33,525 nucleotides of DNA from Desulfobacteraceae bacterium (lineage in GTDB: Bacteria > Desulfobacterota > Desulfobacteria > Desulfobacterales > Desulfosalsimonadaceae), in the NCBI GenBank assembly GCA_003599885.1, contig QZKW01000032.1, forward strand, positions 1 to 33,525, in the 5' to 3' direction. The position numbers and the translations under genes are program-made. How positions within the stretch are numbered: position 1 is the first letter of the stretch; the number at the start of each line of letters is the position of its first letter. Positions 1 through 7,841 of the stretch are shown one piece after another. Below the pieces are notes generated by a model. That model did no database searches, was not told the origin of the DNA, and saw only the letters and a program-made list of their open reading frames with translations.

Positions 1-93
1 AATCAGAAATGGTTTAAGCGAATAGAGGCTTTTTAACTTAATTGCAGGGGGGTCAAAATTGGGTTATCGCAGGGGGTCAATTTTAGGTTGTCA
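1..93. mobile_element. Probable terminus of an IS21-like insertion sequence
   Basis: Two near-identical direct repeats built on GCAGGGGGTCAA lie about 25 bp apart, and the second continues into TTTTAGGTTGTCA. Read on the minus strand this gives TGACAACCTAAAATTGACCC, then the motif again, resembling the repeated ends of IS21 (istA/istB) elements. The edge is placed at 93, where the neighbouring helicase-like reading frame begins. The element body would lie outside the window to the left. No transposase is visible, so the family assignment rests on end-sequence resemblance only. Confidence 0.4.
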
Positions 94-642
94 TTTCCAG
101 GCTTGTGACAGTAAATTGTTGTTTTAACCTTACAGCAATATCAATGATTATCAAACCACCTGCCCCCTCACATACTGTCTGGAAATTCAAAATATTCCCT
201 ACGCTGGCTCCCGTAAATCAGGATATCGACTGGGCGTCATCACCACATACCCAGATGCTGAATCCATTATGTTTATCGTTGTTTCCAATCAGCAGTGTGA
301 TGATTTCCATCTGGGCCGGATTCGTATCCTAAAATTCATCCACACGCACATGGGTAAATATATCCCGGTTTTTTTCCCTGACTTCATCCCTGCTGGAAAG
401 CACTCGATAGACATCAAATAGCAGATCATCAAAGTCTTTCTTCATGGCGGCATACTTCCGTTTCTCATATTCAAAATAAATGTTGCCGATCTTGATCATG
501 ACTTTATCCCCCAATACCTGAATCAACCGGCTTTTCATTTCTTCAGAGGAATTTTTGGTGAATGTGAGCCCAAGTATATTTTCCGGAGATATACCATGTT
601 TATTTATCAGGCTGTGTAAAAATATCGCCTTCGTATAAAAAC
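94..642 (-). pseudogene. Decayed fragment of a UvrD/Rep-family DNA helicase
   Basis: Conceptual translation on the minus strand gives helicase landmarks in order: GLTFTKNSSEEMKSRL (superfamily 1 motif Ia region), DFDDLLFDVY, VDEF followed by a stop and then DTNPAQME (motif II, where DEFQDTN is expected), and VCGDDAQSI followed by a second stop and FTGAS (motif III, QSIYGF expected). The stops are TAG at 329-331 in place of a Gln codon and TGA at 218-220 in place of a Gly codon. The Walker A motif and everything before it are missing on the right. On the left the frame runs into the IS21-like end. A truncated, dead remnant of a UvrD-like gene is the simplest reading. Confidence 0.75.
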
Positions 643-674
643 AGATGTCTCATAAACTTATTTTATGAGACATC
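635..674 (-). terminator. Intrinsic terminator of the 697-1053 gene
   Basis: A perfect 13 bp inverted repeat (644-656 with 662-674) encloses a 5-nt loop. On the minus strand it is followed directly by a T-rich tract (TGTTTTTATA). It lies just past the stop of the minus-strand gene that ends at 697, the expected place for a Rho-independent terminator. The stem is A+T-rich (about 5 of 13 G/C), so it may be of moderate strength. Confidence 0.7.
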
Positions 675-696
675 CCCCATCAAGACAATGATTTTT

Positions 697-1053
697 TTAA
701 TGGATAAGCTGTGATTTCAACCAGGCTTTGACTTTTCCTTCCAGAGAATACACACCCTTATTGTGGCCGACTTCCTCCAGAAAACCGTTCTTCAGTTCTT
801 CGGGTATCTGGATTTTCGCCAGTTCCACGGCTTCTTCAGAATTGCGGCGGATCAGGTAGATCACCGGCGGGTCTTCCCAGGCATAGACTGAGAAGTAATA
901 GGATACGTCATTTTTTGAACGAATCACATAGTTTCCCCGGGTCCAGTTGTTGCCCCATTCAAGGTACAAGCGGATCGCTTCTTCCGGGGTCATGTTCCAG
1001 TCGATGGAATTTAAGAGTTCGCTGTTTTGTTTGAGTTCAGTCAGTTGCATCAT
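697..1053 (-). CDS. Small conserved protein, DVU0772-like
   Basis: 118-residue soluble protein with no signal peptide, membrane segment or metal motif. It begins MMQLTELKQNSELL and carries MTPEEAIRLYLEWGNNW near the N-terminus. This pattern resembles, from memory, the DVU0772 family of uncharacterised proteins conserved in sulfate-reducing bacteria; the assignment has not been tested by search. The central part is rich in aromatic residues (YYFSVYAWEDPPVIYLIRR). A GGAGG at 1061-1065 lies 7 nt before the ATG at 1053, which decides the start. It is a single-gene unit: a terminator follows at once, and cooS on the other side is divergent. Function unknown. Confidence 0.75.
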   Translation of the reverse strand: MMQLTELKQNSELLNSIDWNMTPEEAIRLYLEWGNNWTRGNYVIRSKNDVSYYFSVYAWEDPPVIYLIRRNSEEAVELAKIQIPEELKNGFLEEVGHNKGVYSLEGKVKAWLKSQLIH

Positions 1054-1222
1054 ATCAGGGCCTCCATTGCATTAACGATTGAGGTTCAATTGATTAAATT
1101 CTGCTGATAACATAAGCACGAAATATGCCAATTACAATAAACAGCCCTTTGACGCGGGATTGGCCAGTTGAGCCCCGACTGAACGAAAGCGCTTTACGCT
1201 TTTTTGAGACACATCCTATCAC

Positions 1223-1235
1223 ATTGTAATACAAT
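1223..1235. promoter_or_regulatory. Palindromic operator candidate ATTGTA-A-TACAAT
   Basis: A perfect 6-1-6 bp palindrome sits about 245 bp upstream of cooS and 170 bp upstream of the divergent gene. The form suits a dimeric regulator. It does not match the CooA consensus TGTC-N6-GACA as remembered, nor a clean FNR or Rex box, so no regulator is named. Confidence 0.3.
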
Positions 1236-1361
1236 TATACAGTGATTAAATTATGGAGACACAACCTGGTTTAACCTAAATTTAAATCTATAAAATCAGT
1301 ATATTAAAATACAAATGAGTTTTCTTAAACCAGGCATATTTTCAGGCGTGCAACATGTCTC

Positions 1362-1389
1362 TTGAATGTTTTTTAATCATGCTTACAAT
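1362..1389 (+). promoter_or_regulatory. Candidate sigma-70 promoter of cooS
   Basis: TTGAAT at 1362-1367 (4 of 6 to TTGACA) is separated by 16 bp from TACAAT at 1384-1389 (5 of 6 to TATAAT). This predicts a leader of roughly 85 nt before the cooS ATG. Assigned by pattern only, in an A+T-rich region where chance matches are common. Confidence 0.35.
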
Positions 1390-1479
1390 ATCACATAAAC
1401 GGTTTCGATTTTTATAACCAGGCATCTTAACTGACCCGTGATGCCAGAGTAAATAACACCCAACAAAAAGGGAGGATAT

Positions 1480-3456
1480 ATGTCGGAAGAAAAAACCAAG
1501 ACGGTTGTCAGCAAGATACTTGAAACAAAAGATATCACCACCTGCGATGCAACCGCCCAGATGATCAACAAAGCAAGAAGAGACGGGGTCGAACTTTGCT
1601 TCGACCGCGCCGCCAGCATGAAACCCTGTCCTATCGGGGCTCAGTCTGCGTGCTGCAAACATTGTTCCATGGGACCGTGCCGAATGAATTCCAATGATCC
1701 TTACGGGAAAGTGGGCGTCTGCGGCGCAACCATCGACACCATTATGGCCAGAAATTTCGGACGGATGGTGGCCACGGGAACGGCTGCGCACACCGACCAC
1801 GGAATGGCCATGCTGGATCTTTTCCGTGAGGTCGTGAATGGACAGAATCATGATTTCGAGATTAAAGACCCGGAAAAAGTGAGGAGCGTGGCGGCGTCCA
1901 TTGACATTCCGGTGGAAGGCCGGAGCTTAAAAGACATAGCCAATGATCTGTATGCCGAACTGGAACGGACCTATACCCAAGTGACCGGAGAGATTCCGTT
2001 CGCCAAACGGGTTCCGCCAAAGACTCTGGAAACCTGGCGCAAGCTGGGCATCGTACCCCGGGGGGCCATGCGCGAGATCATGGAATTAATGCACCGGACG
2101 GCTATCGGCGTGGACCAGGATTATGAAAACATCACCAAGCAATGCAGCCGGACCGCGCTGGCGGATGGCTGGGGCGGCTCCATGGTTTCTACCGAAATAT
2201 CGGACATTCTCTACGGAACGCCTTGTCCTGTTGTTGCGGATGTGAACATGGGCGTATTAAAGGAAAATCAGGTCAACATCATCATCCACGGCCATGAACC
2301 CAATCTGTTTGAATCGGTAATTGCATCCGTCAATTCTCCCACCCTGATTGCCGCCGCAAAAGCAGCAGGCGCCGATGGCATCAACCTGGTCGGCATGTGC
2401 TGCTCGGGGGCGGAAATGATGTCCCGTCACGGCATTCCACACGCCGGAAACTTCACTTCAACCGAAGCGGTGCTGGTCACCGGAGCTGTGGATGCAATGG
2501 GAGTGGATATTCAATGCATCAAGCAGGGGCTGGCCAAGGTCGCTGAATGTTACAAGACGCCGCTCTTCACCACCAACACCCGATGCAAAATAGAAGGCGT
2601 GGAACATATTGAATTTTCGGACCACGACCCAAAGGCCTGCACGGATGAGATCGTCATCAAGGCCATCACCCGGTTCAAAACCCGATCACTGCCGGTTGAA
2701 ATCCCCAATATCGTCAATCCCGGCGTACACGGATTTTCTTATGAGTACATCAACTATATGCTGGGCGGCAGTTTCAGGGGCAGCTATACCCCGCTTAATG
2801 AAAATATCATTAACGGCAGAATTCGCGGGGTCGCGGGCGTGGTGGGCTGCACCAACCCAAGAGTCAAGCAGGATTATGTGCATGTGGAACTGGTCAAGGA
2901 ACTGATCAAAAACGACGTGCTGGTTCTCCAGACCGGGTGCTCGCAGATTGCCCTGGCCAAAGCTGGCCTGTGCACGCCCGAAGCCGCCTGCCTGGCCGGA
3001 CCGGGATTAAGTGAAGTTTGCGAAACCGTTGGCATGCCGCCGGTTCTGGGGCTGGGGTCGTGTGTTGACAACAGCCGGATACTGATCGCGGCGTCTGAAA
3101 TGGTCCGGACCGGCGGCCTGGGGAACTGTCTTGCGGATCTCCCGGTTGCCGGTGCAGCTCCGGAATGGATGAGTGAAAAAGCCATCGCCATCGGCCAGTA
3201 TTTTGTAGCATCCGGTGTTTATACGGTATTTGGCGTTACCTTCCCGATTGTCGAAGAAACCAAATTCCACAAACTGCTGTTTGGCGGACTGGAACAACAG
3301 GGTCTTGGCAAATGGGGGCATGCTGTTGATCCGCATGAGATGGCAAAAATGATGATCGCCCATATTGACAAAAAACGGAAAGCATTGGGCATCGACAAAA
3401 CCAGGGACCGTGTTCTGCTGGATATGGCGGACCGGAGACAGATCGAAGCCGCTTAA
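1480..3456 (+). CDS. cooS: Anaerobic Ni-Fe carbon-monoxide dehydrogenase catalytic subunit
   Basis: 658-residue cytoplasmic CO dehydrogenase, which interconverts CO + H2O and CO2 + 2 electrons. Cys50 and Cys58 fit the inter-subunit D-cluster, and Cys59, Cys62, Cys67, Cys81 fit the B-cluster (spacing 3-5-14 as in the Carboxydothermus enzyme). All six C-cluster ligands can be placed: His272 (GHEP), Cys308 (MCC), Cys346 (DIQC), Cys457 (VVGC), Cys487 (LQTGC) and Cys528 (GSCVDN). The enzyme therefore looks catalytically complete. GGAGG at 1471-1475 supports the start. No cooF ferredoxin, cooC nickel-insertion ATPase or acetyl-CoA synthase subunit lies beside it, so its electron partner must be encoded elsewhere. 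It forms its own transcription unit, closed by a strong terminator. CO oxidation or CO2 reduction in an SRB are both possible. Confidence 0.96.
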   Translation: MSEEKTKTVVSKILETKDITTCDATAQMINKARRDGVELCFDRAASMKPCPIGAQSACCKHCSMGPCRMNSNDPYGKVGVCGATIDTIMARNFGRMVATGTAAHTDHGMAMLDLFREVVNGQNHDFEIKDPEKVRSVAASIDIPVEGRSLKDIANDLYAELERTYTQVTGEIPFAKRVPPKTLETWRKLGIVPRGAMREIMELMHRTAIGVDQDYENITKQCSRTALADGWGGSMVSTEISDILYGTPCPVVADVNMGVLKENQVNIIIHGHEPNLFESVIASVNSPTLIAAAKAAGADGINLVGMCCSGAEMMSRHGIPHAGNFTSTEAVLVTGAVDAMGVDIQCIKQGLAKVAECYKTPLFTTNTRCKIEGVEHIEFSDHDPKACTDEIVIKAITRFKTRSLPVEIPNIVNPGVHGFSYEYINYMLGGSFRGSYTPLNENIINGRIRGVAGVVGCTNPRVKQDYVHVELVKELIKNDVLVLQTGCSQIALAKAGLCTPEAACLAGPGLSEVCETVGMPPVLGLGSCVDNSRILIAASEMVRTGGLGNCLADLPVAGAAPEWMSEKAIAIGQYFVASGVYTVFGVTFPIVEETKFHKLLFGGLEQQGLGKWGHAVDPHEMAKMMIAHIDKKRKALGIDKTRDRVLLDMADRRQIEAA

Positions 3457-3490
3457 TTTACATAAATATTAATTGTTTAATCATATAGTC

Positions 3491-3518
3491 AAAGGGGGGA
3501 TTCGTCCCCCCTTTTTTT
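3491..3518 (+). terminator. Strong intrinsic terminator after cooS
   Basis: A G6/C6 stem (3494-3499 with 3506-3511), extended by AAA/TTT pairs, encloses the loop ATTCGT and is followed by seven T residues. It lies 35 bp past the cooS stop. Confidence 0.93.
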
Positions 3519-3615
3519 GTCGCTATACCTTTTGACCAACGGGTTCTTACCATGTTATGACATGGCGACAAGTGCAGATTAAAACCAATACAGGATAAAC
3601 CTAAGAGGCGGCATC

Positions 3616-4167
3616 ATGGGAACCAGCCATTTGATCATGGGCGCAACAACGGATTACATCACCGGCGACACCGTGCCTGACACCCATGATGAACGGATCA
3701 TCCAGAATATTTCCCGGTTTCTGGTGGAAGAGAAACATTTTTTAAAAAATGAAATATCCACCCGTGAAAAACTTGCGCTGACGGTGGACGGAAAACACGG
3801 GACGGTCACGGTCAATTTCGTCATCCGGATCAGCGGACGGCCTTTTGCCGTCATCATGTATGGCCCCGGCTCAATTGTGACCCGACAGCGCCCCACTCTG
3901 GCCGCAGCCCGGCTCATCGACCCGAATATCGTGCCGGTATCCGTGATCACCAATGGCGATGACGCGCTGGTCATGGACACAGTTTCCGGTCAGGTCATTG
4001 GCAAAGGCCTTGACCGCATGCCACACCGCGATGACGCCATCCTGAAATTGGCGGACATCCCGCCGGCGCCGGTCTCTATGGAGCGGAGGGAAAAGGAACA
4101 AAGAATCCTGTTTGCCATGGAGGTTCTGACCGAACAGGAATGCATTGACTTTACATGCAAATCATAG
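3616..4167 (+). CDS. HsdR N-terminal-like (HSDR_N_2) protein, probably without nuclease activity
   Basis: 183-residue soluble protein resembling the stand-alone HSDR_N_2 domain, a PD-(D/E)XK fold named after type I restriction subunit R. Residues 38-60 (EEKHFLKNEISTREKL) match the helical start, and NFVIRISGRPFAVIMYGPG matches the core strands, where nucleases carry E-x-K. Here that place reads VIMYGPG, so the catalytic acid and lysine appear lost. PVSVITNGDDALVMD matches the later strand pattern. It is not next to hsdM or hsdS; it precedes fdhD by 35 bp. The start has an AAGAGG box 7-8 nt upstream. A binding or regulatory role is more likely than restriction, but this is inference. Confidence 0.7.
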   Translation: MGTSHLIMGATTDYITGDTVPDTHDERIIQNISRFLVEEKHFLKNEISTREKLALTVDGKHGTVTVNFVIRISGRPFAVIMYGPGSIVTRQRPTLAAARLIDPNIVPVSVITNGDDALVMDTVSGQVIGKGLDRMPHRDDAILKLADIPPAPVSMERREKEQRILFAMEVLTEQECIDFTCKS

Positions 4168-4202
4168 AGGATTAAAATAAACGGTAAAAAAGGAAATCCG
4201 GC

Positions 4203-5000
4203 ATGAAGGTATCCCAACAGCAAAAATTCATTGTCTATAAAAACGGGGAACGCATCTTAACGGACGGCGCTTTAATCGTTGAAGAACCCCTTTCGATACG
4301 CATTCAGGGCAACCCGTATGCCGTGGTCATGAGAACCCCTGGGGATGAAATTCCCCATGTGGCGGGGTTCTGCCTTGCTGAGGGGCTGATTGACACGCCG
4401 GAACATATCGTAACCATTGGATTTTGCAACGAGGAAGAAACCAATGTGGCCACTGTCACCCTTACCGAAGAAAGGAAGAAAACCGTCGCCGGCCTTTTGG
4501 AGCGTAAAGGATTTGTCAGCCAGACCAGTTGCGGCATCTGCGGCAAGGAAGTGGTAAAAGACCTTCACCAGATCACAACGCCGGTTAAAACGGCATTGAG
4601 GCTCCCGGTTGATCAGGCCGTCCAAATCGCAGAACGGCTGTCCGACTTTCAGCCGATTCACAAACAAACCCGAAGCGCCCACGCTGCCATTATTTTTGAT
4701 TATGATTTTAAATTTCTGGCATCCGCAGAAGATGTGGGCCGCCATAACGCTCTGGACAAAGCCATTGGGAAAGTGCTGATGGCCGGCCAAATCGAATCCG
4801 CCGCCTTTGGCGTCATGTCTTCCCGGTTGAGTTATGAGCTGGTTCAGAAAGCCGCCCGCGCCGGGATTGAACTCATGATCGGGGTTTCCCGTCCGACCTC
4901 CCTGGCAGTGGACCTTGCCCGCTCAATAAACATGACTTTGGTTTGCGCAAAAGACACGGATCTCATGGTTTTTTGCGGTGAGAACCGATTGATATCTTGA
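4203..5000 (+). CDS. fdhD: Formate dehydrogenase accessory sulfurtransferase FdhD
   Basis: 265-residue FdhD family protein. FdhD carries sulfur from the IscS desulfurase to the molybdenum/tungsten bis-MGD cofactor of formate dehydrogenases. The active-site motif TSCGICG places the conserved cysteines at 110 and 113, and the C-terminal half has the nucleotide/cofactor-binding pattern AEDVGRHNALDKAIG and MSSRLSYELVQKAARAG. Length is normal. No formate dehydrogenase subunit is in the window, so it must serve enzymes encoded elsewhere. It lies in a same-strand series running from about 3616 to 11048. Confidence 0.95.
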   Translation: MKVSQQQKFIVYKNGERILTDGALIVEEPLSIRIQGNPYAVVMRTPGDEIPHVAGFCLAEGLIDTPEHIVTIGFCNEEETNVATVTLTEERKKTVAGLLERKGFVSQTSCGICGKEVVKDLHQITTPVKTALRLPVDQAVQIAERLSDFQPIHKQTRSAHAAIIFDYDFKFLASAEDVGRHNALDKAIGKVLMAGQIESAAFGVMSSRLSYELVQKAARAGIELMIGVSRPTSLAVDLARSINMTLVCAKDTDLMVFCGENRLIS

Positions 5001-5065
5001 AATTTTTACTCATCATTCATCACGTATCGTTCATCATTCAGCCATCATTTTGCGAAAGGGCCTGA

Positions 5066-5281
5066 ATGCCTTTTATCGAAATATCCGGATTTCCGGGTAA
5101 GGTTTATGTGCCGGAACCCCAGCCGGACACTCAAAAGAAAAACAAATGCCCGGACTGTTTTTCCTGCCAGAGATGCGCGGATATCCGGTGCCAGGTGTGT
5201 TTGAACAAAAACCCAGTGAATAAAAAATGTTCTTGTTCAGAGAACAAACAAAAAGTTAAAAAACCTGAGACACAGGAATGA
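5066..5281 (+). CDS. Tiny cysteine-rich protein, possible metal-binding
   Basis: 71 residues. The N-terminus MPFIEISGFPGKVYVPE is followed by a dense cysteine block, CPDCFSCQRC then ADIRCQVC (about residues 28-45), another Cys pair (KKCSC, near 55-57) and a Lys-rich tail. C-x2-C-x2-C-x2-C followed by C-x2-C suggests zinc or iron-sulfur binding. A GAAAGGG box precedes the ATG. It starts 65 bp after fdhD and ends 9 bp before the next gene, so co-transcription is likely. No enzyme family is recognised. Proteins of this look seem to occur in related anaerobes, but that is recollection, not a search result. Confidence 0.65.
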   Translation: MPFIEISGFPGKVYVPEPQPDTQKKNKCPDCFSCQRCADIRCQVCLNKNPVNKKCSCSENKQKVKKPETQE

Positions 5282-5290
5282 GACAGAAAC

Positions 5291-6709
5291 ATGAAAATAA
5301 CAACCTTCCAAAGACAATCGATCGTCAAAGCGCCGGTGAAAACGGTTTTCCAGTGGCATGCGCGTCCGGGCGCGATTGAGCGACTGAGCCCGCCCTGGGA
5401 ACCGTTGACTGTGATTCGCCGCACCGGCGGCATCGAGGCAGGGTCCGAAGTCTTCATGCGAGTGCCAGCCGGGCCAGTCTCCCTGCCATGGCACGCCCGG
5501 CATACGGCCTTTGCTGAAAACCGTATGTTCAGAGACATTCAGATAAAAGGCCCTTTTTCACGATGGGAGCATACCCATTGGTTTGAGCCTGCCGGAACCG
5601 GCGGATGCGTTTTAAAAGACAGCATTGAATACGCCCTGCCCTTTCAGCCGGTCAGCTCTGTTCTCATGAATCCCTTTGTTCATGAAAAATTGCGCCGGAT
5701 TTTCGCGTACCGCCACCATACGACAGTGGCCGACATCGCCGCGCACCAGCACGCCAAAGACAAAGGGCCTTTAAATATCCTGATTTCCGGCGCAAGCGGC
5801 TTGCTCGGCTCCGCCCTGATCGCGTTTTTAACCACCGGCGGCCATCGTGTTTTGCAACTGGTGAGGCGTCAGCCGAACAAAGAAAAAAATGAAATATTCT
5901 GGAATCCGGCATCCGGAACGCTGAATCTGGATGATACGGGTAAAATCGATGCTGTCATTCATCTGTCCGGGGAAAATATCGGTGAAGGCAGATGGTCAGC
6001 TGATAAAAAAAAGCGCATCATCGACAGCCGGACCCGAACCACCGGCTTGATCGCAAAAACCATCGCCGGAATGAAATCCCCGCCGCCCGTGTTTTTATGC
6101 GCGTCCGCAATCGGGTACTATGGGGACCGGGGAGACACTCTGCTCGACGAATCCGCCGGACCGGGCCGGGATTTTATTTCCGATGTCTGCAACCAGTGGG
6201 AAGCATCAACAGACGCGGCGGTCCAGGCAGGTATCCGTACCGCAATGCTTCGCATCGGCATTGTGCTTTCCCCTCAGGGCGGGGCGCTTGGCAAACTGCT
6301 GCCGCCGTTTCGCATGGGCATTGGCGGGAAAATCGGTTCCGGGCGGCAATATATGAGCTGGATCGGCATTGATGACGCCATCGGAGCCATTTACCACACC
6401 CTGCTGAACGAACAAATCAGCGGGCCGGTCAACCTGGTTTCCCCAAATCCGGCCACCAATCTGGAATTCACCAGGACATTGGCGAATGTCTTGTCAAGGC
6501 CCGGTTATTTCACCGTGCCGGAAACCGCCATTGATTTTGTGTTCGGCGAAATGGGGCGGGAAACCATACTCAGCAGCACCCGCGTGCATCCCGGCGTACT
6601 TGAAGCCACCGGATACCGTTACCGGCACCCGGCCCTTGAAACAGCCCTCCGGCATTTATTGGGAAAAACATATCCGGATTCAGCCATAATGAATCCGGCA
6701 AAAAACTAA
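5291..6709 (+). CDS. SRPBCC domain fused to TIGR01777-family NAD-dependent epimerase
   Basis: 472 residues in two parts. Residues 1 to about 155 form an SRPBCC (START-like) ligand-binding domain with the pattern VKAPVKTVFQWHARPGAIER. From about 163 an SDR-type Rossmann domain begins (ISGASGLLGSALIAFL) and continues with the family markers VIHLSGENIGEGRW, SRTRTTGLI, SAIGYYGDRGD (catalytic Tyr region) and VNLVSPNPATN. The second domain resembles the YfcH/SDR39U1 proteins, whose substrate is unknown. Gaps to neighbours are 9 and 13 bp, so an operon is likely. The fusion of both domains recurs in other bacteria as far as I recall. The reaction cannot be named from sequence. Confidence 0.88.
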   Translation: MKITTFQRQSIVKAPVKTVFQWHARPGAIERLSPPWEPLTVIRRTGGIEAGSEVFMRVPAGPVSLPWHARHTAFAENRMFRDIQIKGPFSRWEHTHWFEPAGTGGCVLKDSIEYALPFQPVSSVLMNPFVHEKLRRIFAYRHHTTVADIAAHQHAKDKGPLNILISGASGLLGSALIAFLTTGGHRVLQLVRRQPNKEKNEIFWNPASGTLNLDDTGKIDAVIHLSGENIGEGRWSADKKKRIIDSRTRTTGLIAKTIAGMKSPPPVFLCASAIGYYGDRGDTLLDESAGPGRDFISDVCNQWEASTDAAVQAGIRTAMLRIGIVLSPQGGALGKLLPPFRMGIGGKIGSGRQYMSWIGIDDAIGAIYHTLLNEQISGPVNLVSPNPATNLEFTRTLANVLSRPGYFTVPETAIDFVFGEMGRETILSSTRVHPGVLEATGYRYRHPALETALRHLLGKTYPDSAIMNPAKN

Positions 6710-6722
6710 AGAGACCTCATCC

Positions 6723-7832
6723 ATGAGCAAACGATTTCGAATTCTCCTTTTGATCCTGATGACAACCGCCCTTTCCTTCGGCTTTATCAGCCTGTTCACA
6801 CCGAAAACCATCCCTTATAATTTCGACCGGCTGCATATTTTTTTATTTAACCTATGCAGCGGGGGCGTGGTTTTAATTTATTTTACCGAAGGCCGGCCCA
6901 GCCTTTCCAGGAAAGCGGTCCTTTTTCTATGCCTGGCCATCAGTTACGCGGTTTTCGCGTTTTTAGAAATCTATATTCCCGTGCTGGTGCTCACCCTGGC
7001 CCTGATGGCGATTGTCGAAAGCGTCCGCATCCAGCGGTTTTCATTTTTTCCGTTTGATTTTTTCAAGCCACGGGTCCCGGTTTCCGAAAAATTCCATCAG
7101 GCGTCCCTGCTTTGTCTGTCCATGGGACTCTTCATATCCAGCCTGGTTTTATTAAATAATGAATACCTGAAACTCGTGACGTCATTTCCCAAGCTTCAGC
7201 TGGATACGTTTTTTCTGGGATTCTCATTTCCCCTTTCGCTGATTACCATGTCTTTAATATTCTCGTTTATGGCGGATGACGGCGTGGTCATCCTGGTGTT
7301 GAAAAACATCGGATTCTGGTTTGTGAACCTGGGGGTGATTATTTTTTTCCTCTTCATTATTTTTGAAAAACTCCCGCCCCAGGTATTGGTCACATCCATT
7401 CTGTTTTTTACAGTGGTCATGATTTTTTATCTGTTTATCACCCTTGGCCAAAATCTCCAGCAAAAGGCCTTTCTCGTTTCCGGCATCGGATTTCTGCTTT
7501 ACACGGCCATTACCGGCATTCTGTATATCATTTATGAAATGGCGCCGGGTTACAGCCCGGAGAACATGAAATGGCTGATGCGGATGCATTCTTTTGCATC
7601 CCTCTATGGCTGGAACTTGAGCGGTCTGGCGATCATCTGCCGGTATAACGACTTCCCCCTGCGCCTGCATTCACGGAGCCTTCTGATTCTCCACTGGATC
7701 ACAGTGGCCGTTATCGCGCCGCTCGGATGCTATTACCCGCTGTTTGCGGTAAGCGCGATTCTTTGCTACACCGTTATCCTTTATCTGATATTTTTCACCA
7801 ACGGGCGGCCGGTATCGGTGAAATCATCATAG
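6723..7832 (+). CDS. Polytopic membrane protein of unknown function
   Basis: 369 residues, strongly hydrophobic, with about ten to twelve predicted membrane helices spread over the whole length, for example residues 7-27, 38-56, 66-103, 128-147, 165-187, 195-240, 250-270 and 320-360. There is no cleavable signal, no large soluble domain and no cysteine-based metal motif. Lys/Arg-rich loops follow the first helices (RPSLSRK, ESVRIQRF), fitting the positive-inside rule. I do not recognise the family. It lies 13 bp after the epimerase and 9 bp before the ferredoxin-nitroreductase, so it may be the membrane partner of these redox-type proteins; that is inference from position alone. Confidence 0.8.
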   Translation: MSKRFRILLLILMTTALSFGFISLFTPKTIPYNFDRLHIFLFNLCSGGVVLIYFTEGRPSLSRKAVLFLCLAISYAVFAFLEIYIPVLVLTLALMAIVESVRIQRFSFFPFDFFKPRVPVSEKFHQASLLCLSMGLFISSLVLLNNEYLKLVTSFPKLQLDTFFLGFSFPLSLITMSLIFSFMADDGVVILVLKNIGFWFVNLGVIIFFLFIIFEKLPPQVLVTSILFFTVVMIFYLFITLGQNLQQKAFLVSGIGFLLYTAITGILYIIYEMAPGYSPENMKWLMRMHSFASLYGWNLSGLAIICRYNDFPLRLHSRSLLILHWITVAVIAPLGCYYPLFAVSAILCYTVILYLIFFTNGRPVSVKSS

Positions 7833-7841
7833 GAAAGAAAC

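Larger units (their letters stand above)
1054..1479. other. 426-bp divergent intergenic region before cooS
   Basis: A+T-rich spacer between a leftward gene and rightward cooS. It holds the dyad at 1223-1235, a candidate promoter at 1362-1389, and a small hairpin AAAGCG-N5-CGCTTT followed by T residues at about 1188-1206 that could terminate plus-strand transcription. The motif CCTGGTTTA near 1265 is inverted as TAAACCAGG near 1326, and AACCAGGCAT recurs near 1417. These short matches could form leader structure or be chance. No ORF here is convincing. Confidence 0.5.

Noticed and set aside
218-220. TGA in the helicase remnant read as selenocysteine
   Set aside because: The family has Gly at this place, a second stop (TAG) is nearby, and the gene is truncated; plain decay is simpler.
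3491-3518. Regulatory riboswitch after cooS
   Set aside because: A simple G/C stem with a T-run at a gene end is an ordinary terminator.
5010-5040. Direct repeat TCATCATTCA twice
   Set aside because: Too short and simple to call an element; possibly a decayed relative of the intergenic repeats. A similar small repeat occurs at about 32640-32668.
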